The position numbers were made by a program, and so were the translations under genes. A stretch of 64,000 nt of DNA from Kribbella sp. NBC_00382 (GTDB taxonomy: Bacteria; Actinomycetota; Actinomycetes; Propionibacteriales; Kribbellaceae), in assembly GCF_036067295.1 (NCBI RefSeq), contig NZ_CP107954.1, forward strand, positions 1,984,001-2,048,000, written 5' to 3'. Below are positions 53,816 through 61,842 of the stretch, in pieces. Under the pieces are notes generated by a model that did no database searches, was not told the origin of the DNA, and saw nothing but the letters and a program-made list of their open reading frames with translations. Position 1 is the first letter of the stretch. Each line of letters opens with the position of its first letter.

Positions 53816-54996
53816 ACCGTCCACGCAAAGCACTGATCGCCATCGCCGTCTCGATAGGGCTGCTGGCGACGGCCTCACCATCGGCTTCGGCAGCGACGAC
53901 GGCCCTCACCGAGCCTGACCAGGACGCGTTCTACCAGCCAGCGCCGGGCTACGAGTCGAAGGCACCCGGTACGGTCCTGAAGAAGCGGTCCGTGACGGTG
54001 ACGGGCCTCGGGATTCCCTTGCCGGTCAAGGCATTCCAGCTGCAATCCCGGAGTACCGACGCCAAGAACCGGCCCGTGACGGTCATCTCCACGGTGATCG
54101 TTCCACTCATCCCGTACCTGGGTCAGCGGCCGTTGTTGTCGTACCAGCCGGCCACCGACTCACTCGGCGACCAGTGCAACCCGTCGTACACGCTGCGGAC
54201 GGGGTTGGAGAAGGAACTCCCGCTGCTGGCTCTCGGGGTCGCGAAGGGCTGGGCCGTCGTGGTGACGGACTACCAGGGACCGCGCGATGCGTATGGCGCC
54301 GGACGGATGGAGGGGCACGCGGTACTAGATGGCATCCGGGCAACGCTGGCTTCACCCGAGGCCGGACTGACCCCGACGACGAAGGTCGGCATCTGGGGGT
54401 ACTCCGGCGGCGGCCTCGCGACCGGCTGGGCGGCGGAGTTGCAGCCGTCGTACGCGCCTGAGCTGAACCTGGTGGGCGTCGCCTCTGGTGGTACTCCGGC
54501 CGACCTGGCGGCGGCCGGACGCCAGATGGACGGCGGCCCGTTCTCCGGGCTGTTCCTCGCGGCGGCGATCGGCGTCACCCGGGAGTACCCGGAACTCCTC
54601 ACCATCTTCAATGCCAAGGGCAACCAGTTGATCGCCGCGATGGACGACCTGTGCGTCACCGAGGAAGCGCTCTACACGTTCCAGAGCGTCAAGCAGTACA
54701 GCGATTCCCCCGACCCCCTGTCCGAGCCGATCGCCCGACAGGTCCTCACCACCAACAAAATGGGCGCCAACGCCCCCAAGGCTCCCGTCTACCTCTACCA
54801 CTCGAAGTTCGACGAACTGATCCCCTGGGCCGTAGGCAAATCCCTCAACGACGCCTGGTGCGCGAAGGGCACAAAGGTTGCCATGTACACCGACTACGCC
54901 AGCGAACACAACGTCCTGGCAGTCACCGGCGCCCCGGCAGCAGTCGCTTACCTGAACGCGCGGTTCCTCGGACTCAAGGCTCCGAGCACCTGCTGA
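53812..54996 (+). CDS. Secretory lipase (LIP family, alpha/beta hydrolase)
   Basis: A 394-residue secreted enzyme with a Sec signal (ALIAIAVSIGLLATASPSASA). The nucleophile elbow is GYSGGGLATGWA (Ser at about 198), the acid in SKFDELIPWAVG and the His in YASEHNVLAV. It matches the secretory lipase group of actinobacteria and fungi (LIP). Cys pairs (NPSY, DDLC, WCAK) may form disulfides outside the cell. It is coupled to the upstream acyl-CoA ligase, and a strong terminator follows. Confidence 0.9.
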   Translation: MNRPRKALIAIAVSIGLLATASPSASAATTALTEPDQDAFYQPAPGYESKAPGTVLKKRSVTVTGLGIPLPVKAFQLQSRSTDAKNRPVTVISTVIVPLIPYLGQRPLLSYQPATDSLGDQCNPSYTLRTGLEKELPLLALGVAKGWAVVVTDYQGPRDAYGAGRMEGHAVLDGIRATLASPEAGLTPTTKVGIWGYSGGGLATGWAAELQPSYAPELNLVGVASGGTPADLAAAGRQMDGGPFSGLFLAAAIGVTREYPELLTIFNAKGNQLIAAMDDLCVTEEALYTFQSVKQYSDSPDPLSEPIARQVLTTNKMGANAPKAPVYLYHSKFDELIPWAVGKSLNDAWCAKGTKVAMYTDYASEHNVLAVTGAPAAVAYLNARFLGLKAPSTC

Positions 54997-55003
54997 AGAA
55001 ATA

Positions 55004-55042
55004 GAACAGCCGGTGGAGCCCCCAGGGCTCCACCGGCTGTTC
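55004..55042. terminator. Bidirectional terminator between lipase and ABC permease genes
   Basis: 17-base perfect arms (55004-55020 and 55026-55042) around a 5-base loop, between convergent genes eight bases after one stop and eleven before the other. Confidence 0.92.
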
Positions 55043-55053
55043 GTTCGTCTGGC

Positions 55054-55872
55054 TCAGACCCGCCGGCGGTAGGCGCGGAGGGCGAGCGGCGCGAAGACCG
55101 CGATCAGGCCGGCCATCCAGGCGAAGGTGATCAGCAACGGCTTCTGGATGTCGCCACCGATCATCAGGCCACGCATCGCGTCGACCAGGTAGGTGATCGG
55201 GTTGACCTTCGTCCATGACTGCAGGAAGCCGGGCAGCGTACTGGTCTGCACGAAGATCGGACTGCCGAAGGTGAGCGGGAACATCACCAGGAAGGCGATC
55301 CCCTGCACCCCCTGGGCGGTCTTCAGCGTCAGCCCGAGCCAGACCCACACCCAGCACAGCGCCAGCGCGAAGCTCAGCACGAGCAAGCAGGCGAGCAGCC
55401 CGTAGGCGATCCCGTTCTCGAACCGGAAGCCGAGCGCGAACCCCGACACCATCAAGATCACGACCGAGGTCAGGTAGCGCACCGCATCGCCGAGCACCGC
55501 ACCGACCAGCGGTGAGATCCGCGAGATCGGCAAGCTGCGGAACCGGTCGAAGACACCCTTGGCGAAGTCGTCGTTCAGCCCGACGCCGGTACCCAGGGTC
55601 GAGAACACCACCGACTGCACCAGCACACCCGGCAACAGGAACGGCAGGTAATCGTGCCAGGTACCGCCCTGCGTCATCGCGCCGCCGAAGACGAACAGGA
55701 ACAGCAGCAGGAAGATGATCGGCTGGAAGGTGACATCGGCCAGCGCTTCCGGGTTCTGCCGGATCCGGACGATGTTGCGCCAGGCCAGCGTCAGGCTCTG
55801 CTCGACCCAGGCGAACGGCCGGGCCCGGCGGGCCGCGTGAGCAGGTGGTACTTCGAGTGTGGCGGTGCTCAT
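55054..55872 (-). CDS. ABC-2 type transporter permease (DrrB-like)
   Basis: A 272-residue membrane protein with six helices. The N-terminal cytoplasmic part with LTLAWRNIVRIRQNPEALAD leads to the first helix (FQPIIFLLLFLFVFGGAM), typical of DrrB-like ABC-2 permeases that export drugs or lipids. It is coupled to the ATPase gene by ATGA overlap. The exported compound is unknown; self-resistance to a produced or met antibiotic is a common role. Confidence 0.92.
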   Translation of the reverse strand: MSTATLEVPPAHAARRARPFAWVEQSLTLAWRNIVRIRQNPEALADVTFQPIIFLLLFLFVFGGAMTQGGTWHDYLPFLLPGVLVQSVVFSTLGTGVGLNDDFAKGVFDRFRSLPISRISPLVGAVLGDAVRYLTSVVILMVSGFALGFRFENGIAYGLLACLLVLSFALALCWVWVWLGLTLKTAQGVQGIAFLVMFPLTFGSPIFVQTSTLPGFLQSWTKVNPITYLVDAMRGLMIGGDIQKPLLITFAWMAGLIAVFAPLALRAYRRRV

Positions 55873-56855
55873 CGGACCGCTCCTTCCAGGACATCGGCGG
55901 GGGCTTCTTCAGCGGTGTGACCGGTCAGCGCGAGGAAGACCTCGTCCAGGCTCGGCAGCCGCAGGGACAGTTCGGTGACGGCGATCCCGGCCTCGTCGAG
56001 CCGGCGGACCACCACGGGCATCGACGAACCGTCCGAGACCGGAACGCTGACCAGCGCGTTCACGACGTCGACGGTCGGCCGGGTGCCGACGGATTCGGAG
56101 ACGATCGCGGCGACCCGCTCGAGGTGACCCGGCTCGGCGGGCCGGACGTCGAGCGACTGCTTGCCGGCCTGCGCCTTGAGCTCGGCCGGCCGCCCCTCGG
56201 CGACCACCCGGCCCTTGTCGAAGACCATGATCGAGTCGGCCAGCGCGTCGGCCTCTTCCAGATACTGCGTGGTCAGCAGCACCGTCGTACCGTCGAGCAC
56301 CAGGTTGCGGATGGTGTCCCACACCCCGTTGCGGGCGTGCGGGTCGAGACCGGTGGTCGGCTCGTCCAGGTACAGGATGCTCGGGTTGCCGACCAGGCTC
56401 GCGGCCAGGTCGAGGCGGCGGCGCATGCCACCGGAGTACGTCTTGGCGATCCGATCCCCTGCGTCGGACAGCTCGAAGCGCTCCAGCAGCTCGGCCGCCC
56501 GCGTCTTGGCCTGAGCTCGCGGCAGGCCGAGCAGCCGGCCGATCATCACCAGGTTGCGGCGTCCGGACATGTCCTCGTCGACCGAGGCGTACTGCCCGGT
56601 CAGGCCGATGATCTCGCGGACTCGCGGCGCCTGCCGGACGACGTCGAAGCCGCCGACGGTGGCGTGCCCGGCGTCCGGGCGGAGCAGCGTACCGAGGATC
56701 CGGACCGCGGTGGTCTTGCCGGCGCCGTTCGGTCCGAGGACCCCGAGCACGGTGCCGGTCGGCACGCTCAGGTCCACGCCGTCCAGCGCGGTGGTGCTGC
56801 CGTACTTCTTGACCAGGCCTTCGGCCGAGATGGCGACATGGCTATCGGTGGACAT
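55869..56855 (-). CDS. ABC transporter ATP-binding protein (DrrA-like)
   Basis: A 328-residue ATPase. Walker A GPNGAGKTTAVRIL, signature TYSGGMRRRLDLA, Walker B ILYLDEPTTGLD and an H-loop variant TTQYLEEAD, i.e. Gln in place of His as in DrrA proteins. The C-terminal part matches DrrA's extra domain (VVVRRLDEAGIAVTELSLR). ATG 56855 follows GGGAGGAACC. Repeated GTGCCAG half-sites lie upstream at 56903-56951. Confidence 0.93.
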   Translation of the reverse strand: MSTDSHVAISAEGLVKKYGSTTALDGVDLSVPTGTVLGVLGPNGAGKTTAVRILGTLLRPDAGHATVGGFDVVRQAPRVREIIGLTGQYASVDEDMSGRRNLVMIGRLLGLPRAQAKTRAAELLERFELSDAGDRIAKTYSGGMRRRLDLAASLVGNPSILYLDEPTTGLDPHARNGVWDTIRNLVLDGTTVLLTTQYLEEADALADSIMVFDKGRVVAEGRPAELKAQAGKQSLDVRPAEPGHLERVAAIVSESVGTRPTVDVVNALVSVPVSDGSSMPVVVRRLDEAGIAVTELSLRLPSLDEVFLALTGHTAEEAPADVLEGAVR

Positions 56856-56902
56856 TGGTTCCTCCCAGATGACTGTTACTGGGACAACCGTGCGCCCGAG
56901 CA

Positions 56903-56960
56903 CTGGCAGGCGCCTGGCACTGGACTGATAGCCCGTGCCAGCCCGTGCCAGCCGCTGGCC
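56903..56960. repeat. Cluster of CTGGCA(C)/GTGCCAG half-sites upstream of drrAB-like genes
   Basis: CTGGCA (56903), CTGGCAC (56914), GTGCCAG (56935) and GTGCCAG (56945), plus CTGGCC at 56955, in a 58-base stretch; CCCGTGCCAG is tandemly repeated. This could be a cooperative regulator site for the ABC exporter or the divergent I36 gene. Confidence 0.5.
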
Positions 56961-57013
56961 TGCGCCCCGTGTAACTTTCATGTCAAACGCCCATTTGAAC
57001 AGGAGTTCCTGAG

Positions 57014-57391
57014 TTGCAGCTCATCAGAACACTCGCAGTGACCGCCGCCGTCGGCTCCGTCGTTGCCGGCCTCGGTACGATTCCGGCCCAGGCAGCCACC
57101 GGCTACGCGCGCTGCCCGGCCAACCGCTTCTGCGTCTTCACCGGCACGAACGGTAGCGGCGTGATGGCCTACTTCAACGACGCCAACGACCCGAACCTCG
57201 GCGACACGTCCGGGCCGAGGGGCATGAACAACAACATCGAAAGCATCTGGAACCGCCGCGGCGACGAGTGGGGCCTGTACAACGACGCCAACTACAAGGG
57301 CGGCCTCACGTTGATCCTGGCCGGTGCCAAGGGCAACATCGAGGCGAGGTACCGCAACCTGGCCACCTCGGTCCAGGACCTCCGCGCCTGA
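57014..57391 (+). CDS. Secreted peptidase inhibitor family I36 protein
   Basis: A 125-residue secreted protein starting at TTG 57014, with AGGAG eight bases upstream. The signal (LAVTAAVGSVVAGLG) ends near AQAAT. The mature part is beta-gamma-crystallin-like with two Cys (YARCPANRFCVFTG), and NNNIESIWNRRGDEWGLYNDANYKG is the I36 pattern. Family members such as the Streptomyces SMI inhibitor block metalloproteases. A secreted subtilase is encoded 2.4 kb away, but no partnership is proven. Confidence 0.85.
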   Translation: MQLIRTLAVTAAVGSVVAGLGTIPAQAATGYARCPANRFCVFTGTNGSGVMAYFNDANDPNLGDTSGPRGMNNNIESIWNRRGDEWGLYNDANYKGGLTLILAGAKGNIEARYRNLATSVQDLRA

Positions 57392-57411
57392 TTCCCCGGC
57401 CGAGAACCTGG

Positions 57412-57445
57412 AACGGGCCCGGAGCGTTGTCGCTTCGGGCCCGTT
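57412..57445. terminator. Bidirectional terminator between I36 and MFS genes
   Basis: 14-base arms (57412-57425 and 57432-57445) with one G-T pair and a 6-base loop, ending TTT, between convergent genes. Confidence 0.9.
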
Positions 57446-57452
57446 TCTCGCG

Positions 57453-58796
57453 TCAGCTGACCTTCGTGAGCTCGGCCGTGTCGGCCTTGAGCGGGACGAT
57501 CTGGTTGGCCCGGAGCGCTTCGTAGATCTCCGGGTTGTACCGGGCCAGCGTCGCGCGGGCGCGGCGGCGGTAGCGGAGGATCTGGACGGTGCCGATCGTC
57601 CACAGCACGTACTGGAACGCCAGCGCGATCTTGAAGTCGCCGAGCGTCTGCGGAGCACCACCGGACGAGGCGTCGAGCAGGATGCCGACCATGCCGATAC
57701 AGATCAGCATCGCGATGAAGCCACCGGTGTTGACCATCCCGTTCGCGGCGCCGAAGCGGGTCGTCGGGTTGAAGGTCCGCGCGTAGTCCAGGCCGAGCAT
57801 CGACCCAGGACCGCCGGCCGCCTGTACGACGATCAGCAGGAGCAGTACCGGCATCGGGGCGCGGCCAGGCCAGGCGAGCACGATGGTCCACATCAGCACC
57901 GACCCGGCGATCACCGCCAGGACGATCCAGGAACGGTAGTACGGGAACTTCGCGGCGTACCGGCCGACCAGCGGGCCGTAACAGAAGCCGGCCAGCACGG
58001 GCAGGATGAGCATCGCGGCGGCCGTAGTGGGTGCAACGCCTTGTCCCTGGACCAGGAACGGGTAGCCCCAGAGCAGGCCGAAGGTGCCACCCGAGAAGCT
58101 GGTGGTGAAGTGAGTCCACAGGCCGAGGCGAGTACCGGGCTCACGCCAGGCCCGGCGGAGGTTCCGGCGTACCAGGGAGAGCGGCTGCTTGGTGCGGTGC
58201 GGCGATACGTCGTACGGGCTGTCCTTGAGCAGGAAGAGGACGGCCAGGCCGGCCACCAGGCTCAGCAAGCTCGCGCCCGCGAAGGTCGGAGTCCAGCCGA
58301 ACGCGTGGAATGCGGCGGCCATCGGCACCGTGGACACGATCGCGCCGAGGCCACCGAGCATGCCGGTCACCTGCGACATCACGGGCTGCTTGAGCGCGGG
58401 GAACCACGACATAACGACCCGGAGCACGCTGATGAACACCAATGCGTCCCCGACGCCGAGGACTGCCCGGGCAGCGAGTGCGGCCGGGTAGGAGTCGACC
58501 AGGCTGAACGCTGACTGCGCGGCGAACAGCAGACCTGAGGCCGCGATCAGCAGTCGCTTCGAGCCGTACCGGTCCAGCAGGATGCCGACCGGCACCTGCA
58601 TCGCGGCATAGACGGTCAACTGGACAACGGTGAAGCTCGCCAGCGCGGAGGCGGAGATGTGGAAGCGCTCGGCCGCTTGTAGACCCGCGACGCTCATGGA
58701 GCCGCGGTGCAGCACGGTGACCAGGTAGGTGAAGACAGCAGTGGCCCACACCGCCCAGGCTCGCCGACCGCCCAGGGGGAAGACGAGTTCGGTCAC
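57453..58796 (-). CDS. MFS transporter under GntR control
   Basis: A 447-residue twelve-helix permease. The loop 2-3 motif is LLDRYGSKRLL, with LLKDSPYDVSPHR in the central loop. The sequence is of the actinobacterial group related to sugar-acid and nitrate-type MFS proteins. Start GTG 58796 overlaps the GntR stop (GTGA). Substrate probably the effector of the coupled FCD-type regulator. Confidence 0.88.
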   Translation of the reverse strand: MTELVFPLGGRRAWAVWATAVFTYLVTVLHRGSMSVAGLQAAERFHISASALASFTVVQLTVYAAMQVPVGILLDRYGSKRLLIAASGLLFAAQSAFSLVDSYPAALAARAVLGVGDALVFISVLRVVMSWFPALKQPVMSQVTGMLGGLGAIVSTVPMAAAFHAFGWTPTFAGASLLSLVAGLAVLFLLKDSPYDVSPHRTKQPLSLVRRNLRRAWREPGTRLGLWTHFTTSFSGGTFGLLWGYPFLVQGQGVAPTTAAAMLILPVLAGFCYGPLVGRYAAKFPYYRSWIVLAVIAGSVLMWTIVLAWPGRAPMPVLLLLIVVQAAGGPGSMLGLDYARTFNPTTRFGAANGMVNTGGFIAMLICIGMVGILLDASSGGAPQTLGDFKIALAFQYVLWTIGTVQILRYRRRARATLARYNPEIYEALRANQIVPLKADTAELTKVS

Positions 58797-59539
58797 TGCC
58801 CGCCCCGCAGATCCGTCGCAGCGACGTGGATGTGGTCGATGACGAGCTCGCGGAAGCGCTTGGCGCTGTTGCCGCCGAGCGCGTCGATCATCTCCTGGTG
58901 CGCGGCGATGGACTTGTCCATCCGGGCCGGCTCCATCTCGATCCCGGGCACGCCCATCCGGACCTGCCGGTCGCGCAGACTGTTGTAGAGCTTGGCCAGG
59001 ATCTCGTTGCCCGCGGCACCGACGATCGCCTCATGGAAGACCCGGTCGGCGACCAGGAAGCTCTTCGCGTCACCGGCCTTGCGGTGGTCGCGCATCTCCT
59101 GGACCAGCGGCACCAGCTTCTCGGCCAGCTGCTTGCGGCGCGGCCAGACCTTCGCCGCGGCGTGCGTCTCGATCAGCTCGCGCGCTTCCAGTACGTCGTT
59201 GACCTCCTGGGCCAGCACCGGCAGGACGAGCGCGCCCTTCTTCGGGTACAGCTTCACCAGGCCGGATTCCTCCAGCCGGAGCAGCGCCTCGCGGACCGGA
59301 GTACGGGAGACTCCGACCGCGGCCGCCAGCTCCCCCTCGGTCAGCAGCTCGTTGCCCGGGTAGACCCGGTCAAGGATCGCTGCCTTCACATATGCGTAGA
59401 CGCGCTCCGCCGCGGGGATCTTCTCCACCCCAGGCGCCGCGTCCGCGACTATCCGTGCAATCTCTGTTGTTTCGTCGCCCAATACCAACCCACTCACCGG
59501 CCCATCGCCGGGCACCCCGCTACCCACAACACCCCTCAC
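58793..59539 (-). CDS. GntR family regulator (FadR/FCD subfamily)
   Basis: A 248-residue regulator. The winged helix is ELLTEGELAAAVGVSRTPVREALLRLE. The C-terminal FCD helical domain contains the metal- and ligand-binding pattern (DRVFHEAIVGAAGNEILAKLYNSLRDRQV, with His residues). Start is uncertain: GTG 59539 keeps the 59551-59579 palindrome and -10 box outside the gene, while ATG 59596 is also in frame. It is coupled to the MFS gene. Confidence 0.85.
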   Translation of the reverse strand: MRGVVGSGVPGDGPVSGLVLGDETTEIARIVADAAPGVEKIPAAERVYAYVKAAILDRVYPGNELLTEGELAAAVGVSRTPVREALLRLEESGLVKLYPKKGALVLPVLAQEVNDVLEARELIETHAAAKVWPRRKQLAEKLVPLVQEMRDHRKAGDAKSFLVADRVFHEAIVGAAGNEILAKLYNSLRDRQVRMGVPGIEMEPARMDKSIAAHQEMIDALGGNSAKRFRELVIDHIHVAATDLRGGQ

Positions 59540-59550
59540 GTCACGTATCT

Positions 59551-59579
59551 CTGTTGTATCTATCTTACACGCAACAGAA
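59551..59579. promoter_or_regulatory. Candidate GntR operator overlapping the -10 box
   Basis: TCTGTTG and CAACAGA form perfect 7-base arms with 15 bases between. On the minus strand the spacer contains TGTAAGAT, an extended -10 box, consistent with autoregulation of the GntR-MFS operon. Confidence 0.6.
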
Positions 59580-59754
59580 TCCAGCGCTCGTTTCATTCCC
59601 ACCCACTGAGTTATCCACAGGTTGGTCCACAGATGTGGGCTGTTGTGGACGAAGGGTTTCCCGTGCTTTCCGAGTCGATCGGCCCGTGGCATCGCGATGC
59701 GTTCTAGAGTTCGGCCAGCGTTCCCGTCCGATCGCCCCTGATGAGGAGATTGTC

Positions 59755-61209
59755 TTGACCCCACGCTCGCGTACCCGTCGGCTGAGCGCCGGCCTGGCCG
59801 TCGTGGCCCTGGCGTTCGTCGGCGCCGGTACCGCCGCTGCCCACGCCACCCCCGTCTCCGTCACCGGATCGGGCGCCGCCGCGGCCGCGCCGGGGATCCT
59901 GATGAACTACGTGGTCAACACCAAGCCGGTCGCGATCCACGTCGACCGGGCCGAGCAGGCGATCGAGGCGGCCGGTGGCACCGTCGTCCAGTCGTACGGC
60001 GACATCGGCGTGATCATCGCGCAGTCGACCAGCACCACCTTCCGTACCGACGTAATGCTCGGCAAGAACGGCAAGAGCGTCCAGTCGGTCGGCGCCACCC
60101 GGACCGCCGCCGTCTCAGAGGGCCCGGTCGGTGCGGCGAAGCCCGCCCAGGCCGCCGCCAAGGGGCTGCAGGCCGGCGAGGCCACCCCGGTGCTCGACCC
60201 GCGTGAGGGCGAGCAGTGGGACATGGCCCAGATCAAGGCGGACCAGGCCCACCAGGTCACCGACGGCTCGCGCCGCGTACTGGTCGGCATCAACGACTCG
60301 GGCGTCGACGACACGCACCCGGACCTGGCGCCGAACTTCGACGCCGCCGACTCGGTCAACTGCGTCAACAACGGCGTACCGGACACCACGCCCGGCGCCT
60401 GGCGGCCGACCACCAGCTCGCACGGCACGCACGTCGCCGGCACCGTGGCCGCCGCGCGTAACGGCGTCGGCATCGTCGGTGTCGCCCCGGGCGTCCGGAT
60501 CGCCTCGGTGAAGGTCGTGAACGACGACGGCTTCATCTACCCGGAGTACTCGATCTGCGGGTTCGTCTGGGCCGCCGAGCACAAGATGGACGTCACCAAC
60601 CACAGCTACTTCATCGACCCGTTCGAGTTCTGGTGCAAGAACGACCCTGACCAGGGCGCGGTTCAGGAGGCAGTCCGCCGGGCCGTCGCGTTCGCGACCA
60701 GCAAAGGCGTGCTCTCCGTCGCGGCCGCCGGCAACTCGAACTACGACCTGGCGAACAAGACCACCGACTCCGCCAGCCCGAACGACACCACTCCGGTCAC
60801 CCGGACGATCAACAACGACTGCCTGGACATCCCGACCGAGCTCCCGGGCGTGATCACGGTCGCCAGCACCACCAACACCAAGGCACGCAGCGGCTTCTCC
60901 AACTTCGGCCTGAACAAGATCGACGTGGCCGCACCGGGCAGCAGCATCCTGTCCACGCTGCCGGGCAACCGGTACGGCCTGTCGAGCGGTACCTCGATGG
61001 CGTCCCCGCACGTCACCGGCGTCGCCGCGCTGATCAAGTCGTCCCGCCCGTGGCTGAAGCCGGCCGAGATCGAGAAGGCCCTGCGCGTCGACGCTGACGA
61101 CCAGGCCTGCCCGGCTGTCGTCGACGCCCGCTGCACCGGCACCACCGCCAACAACGCCTTCTTCGGCGAGGGCCTGGTCGACGCCCTGGACGGCGTCAAG
61201 AAGTACTGA
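59755..61209 (+). CDS. Secreted subtilisin-like serine protease (S8)
   Basis: A 484-residue secreted protease starting at TTG 59755 with GAGGAG upstream. The signal is rich in Ala/Val (SAGLAVVALAFVGAGTAAA). A pro-region of about 100 residues precedes the catalytic domain. Asp in VGINDSGVDDTHPDLAP, His in SSHGTHVAGTVA and Ser in GTSMASPHVTGVAALI form the triad; AAGNSNYD carries the oxyanion Asn. Extra Cys (VNCVNN, SICGF, EFWCKN, NDCLDI) suggest disulfides. It is a single-gene unit with a strong terminator. Confidence 0.93.
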   Translation: MTPRSRTRRLSAGLAVVALAFVGAGTAAAHATPVSVTGSGAAAAAPGILMNYVVNTKPVAIHVDRAEQAIEAAGGTVVQSYGDIGVIIAQSTSTTFRTDVMLGKNGKSVQSVGATRTAAVSEGPVGAAKPAQAAAKGLQAGEATPVLDPREGEQWDMAQIKADQAHQVTDGSRRVLVGINDSGVDDTHPDLAPNFDAADSVNCVNNGVPDTTPGAWRPTTSSHGTHVAGTVAAARNGVGIVGVAPGVRIASVKVVNDDGFIYPEYSICGFVWAAEHKMDVTNHSYFIDPFEFWCKNDPDQGAVQEAVRRAVAFATSKGVLSVAAAGNSNYDLANKTTDSASPNDTTPVTRTINNDCLDIPTELPGVITVASTTNTKARSGFSNFGLNKIDVAAPGSSILSTLPGNRYGLSSGTSMASPHVTGVAALIKSSRPWLKPAEIEKALRVDADDQACPAVVDARCTGTTANNAFFGEGLVDALDGVKKY

Positions 61210-61248
61210 CCCACCCGGCCGTCACAGACTGACCCGGCCGCACAGACA

Positions 61249-61284
61249 GAGAGAGGGGATCCCCCGCCCGGGATCCCCTCTCTC
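61249..61284 (+). terminator. Terminator of the subtilase gene
   Basis: 15-base perfect arms (61249-61263 and 61270-61284) around a 6-base loop, followed by CTTGTATTT, a partial U tract. Confidence 0.92.
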
Positions 61285-61354
61285 CTTGTATTTGCCCAGA
61301 GATCCCCGGAGGATGCGGCTCTACGTCGTAGCCGTCCAGAGAAGGGATCCGGCC

Positions 61355-61783
61355 ATGGGCTGGTTCAGCCGCAAGCCGCGGTCTCGCTTACCCGGTGACA
61401 TGACCCGCCGTCTGGAGATGTTCGGCCGGTTCGAGTACGACACTCAGGGATCCGGTGTGGATGCCGCCGAGATCTACCCGACCTGCATCGAACCGGTTTA
61501 CGCGTACGCGACGGAGGACCGGGACGGATTCGTCGCAGCTCTCCGCACTGTCGTCGCCGACGACGACGGCTTCGCCACCTACGGGGCGAGTTGCCTCGTC
61601 GTCGAGCTGGCAGGTACCGGCGTGCGCACGCCGGACGCGCTGGCGCTCCTGGACGCCGCGATCGAATTCAAGCGAGTTCGTCGCGTGCCGAGCGCCATGC
61701 TCAAAGGGTACGAGTGGGAACGCTGGCTGGAGGTCAACGGACCTGACAGCTGGCCGGACGGGCCCGTTCAGCTGCCGCTGTAG
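61355..61783 (+). CDS. Small hypothetical protein
   Basis: A 142-residue protein starting GWFSRKPRSRLPGD at ATG 61355 with AGAAGGG upstream. The central part (ATYGASCLVVELAGTG, LALLDAAIEFKRVRRV) looks helical. No membrane segment, no known domain. Only its own terminator follows. Confidence 0.72.
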   Translation: MGWFSRKPRSRLPGDMTRRLEMFGRFEYDTQGSGVDAAEIYPTCIEPVYAYATEDRDGFVAALRTVVADDDGFATYGASCLVVELAGTGVRTPDALALLDAAIEFKRVRRVPSAMLKGYEWERWLEVNGPDSWPDGPVQLPL

Positions 61784-61790
61784 ACGCGAG

Positions 61791-61832
61791 CGCCCGGAGA
61801 GTCGGGAGCCGTAGCCCCCGGTTCTCCGGGCG
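61791..61832. terminator. Bidirectional terminator before the bkd genes
   Basis: CGCCCGGAGA (61791-61800) pairs with TCTCCGGGCG (61823-61832); the intervening GGGAGCCG/CCCCCGG adds a partly paired inner stem. Between convergent genes. Confidence 0.8.
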
Positions 61833-61842
61833 TGCGTGGTGC

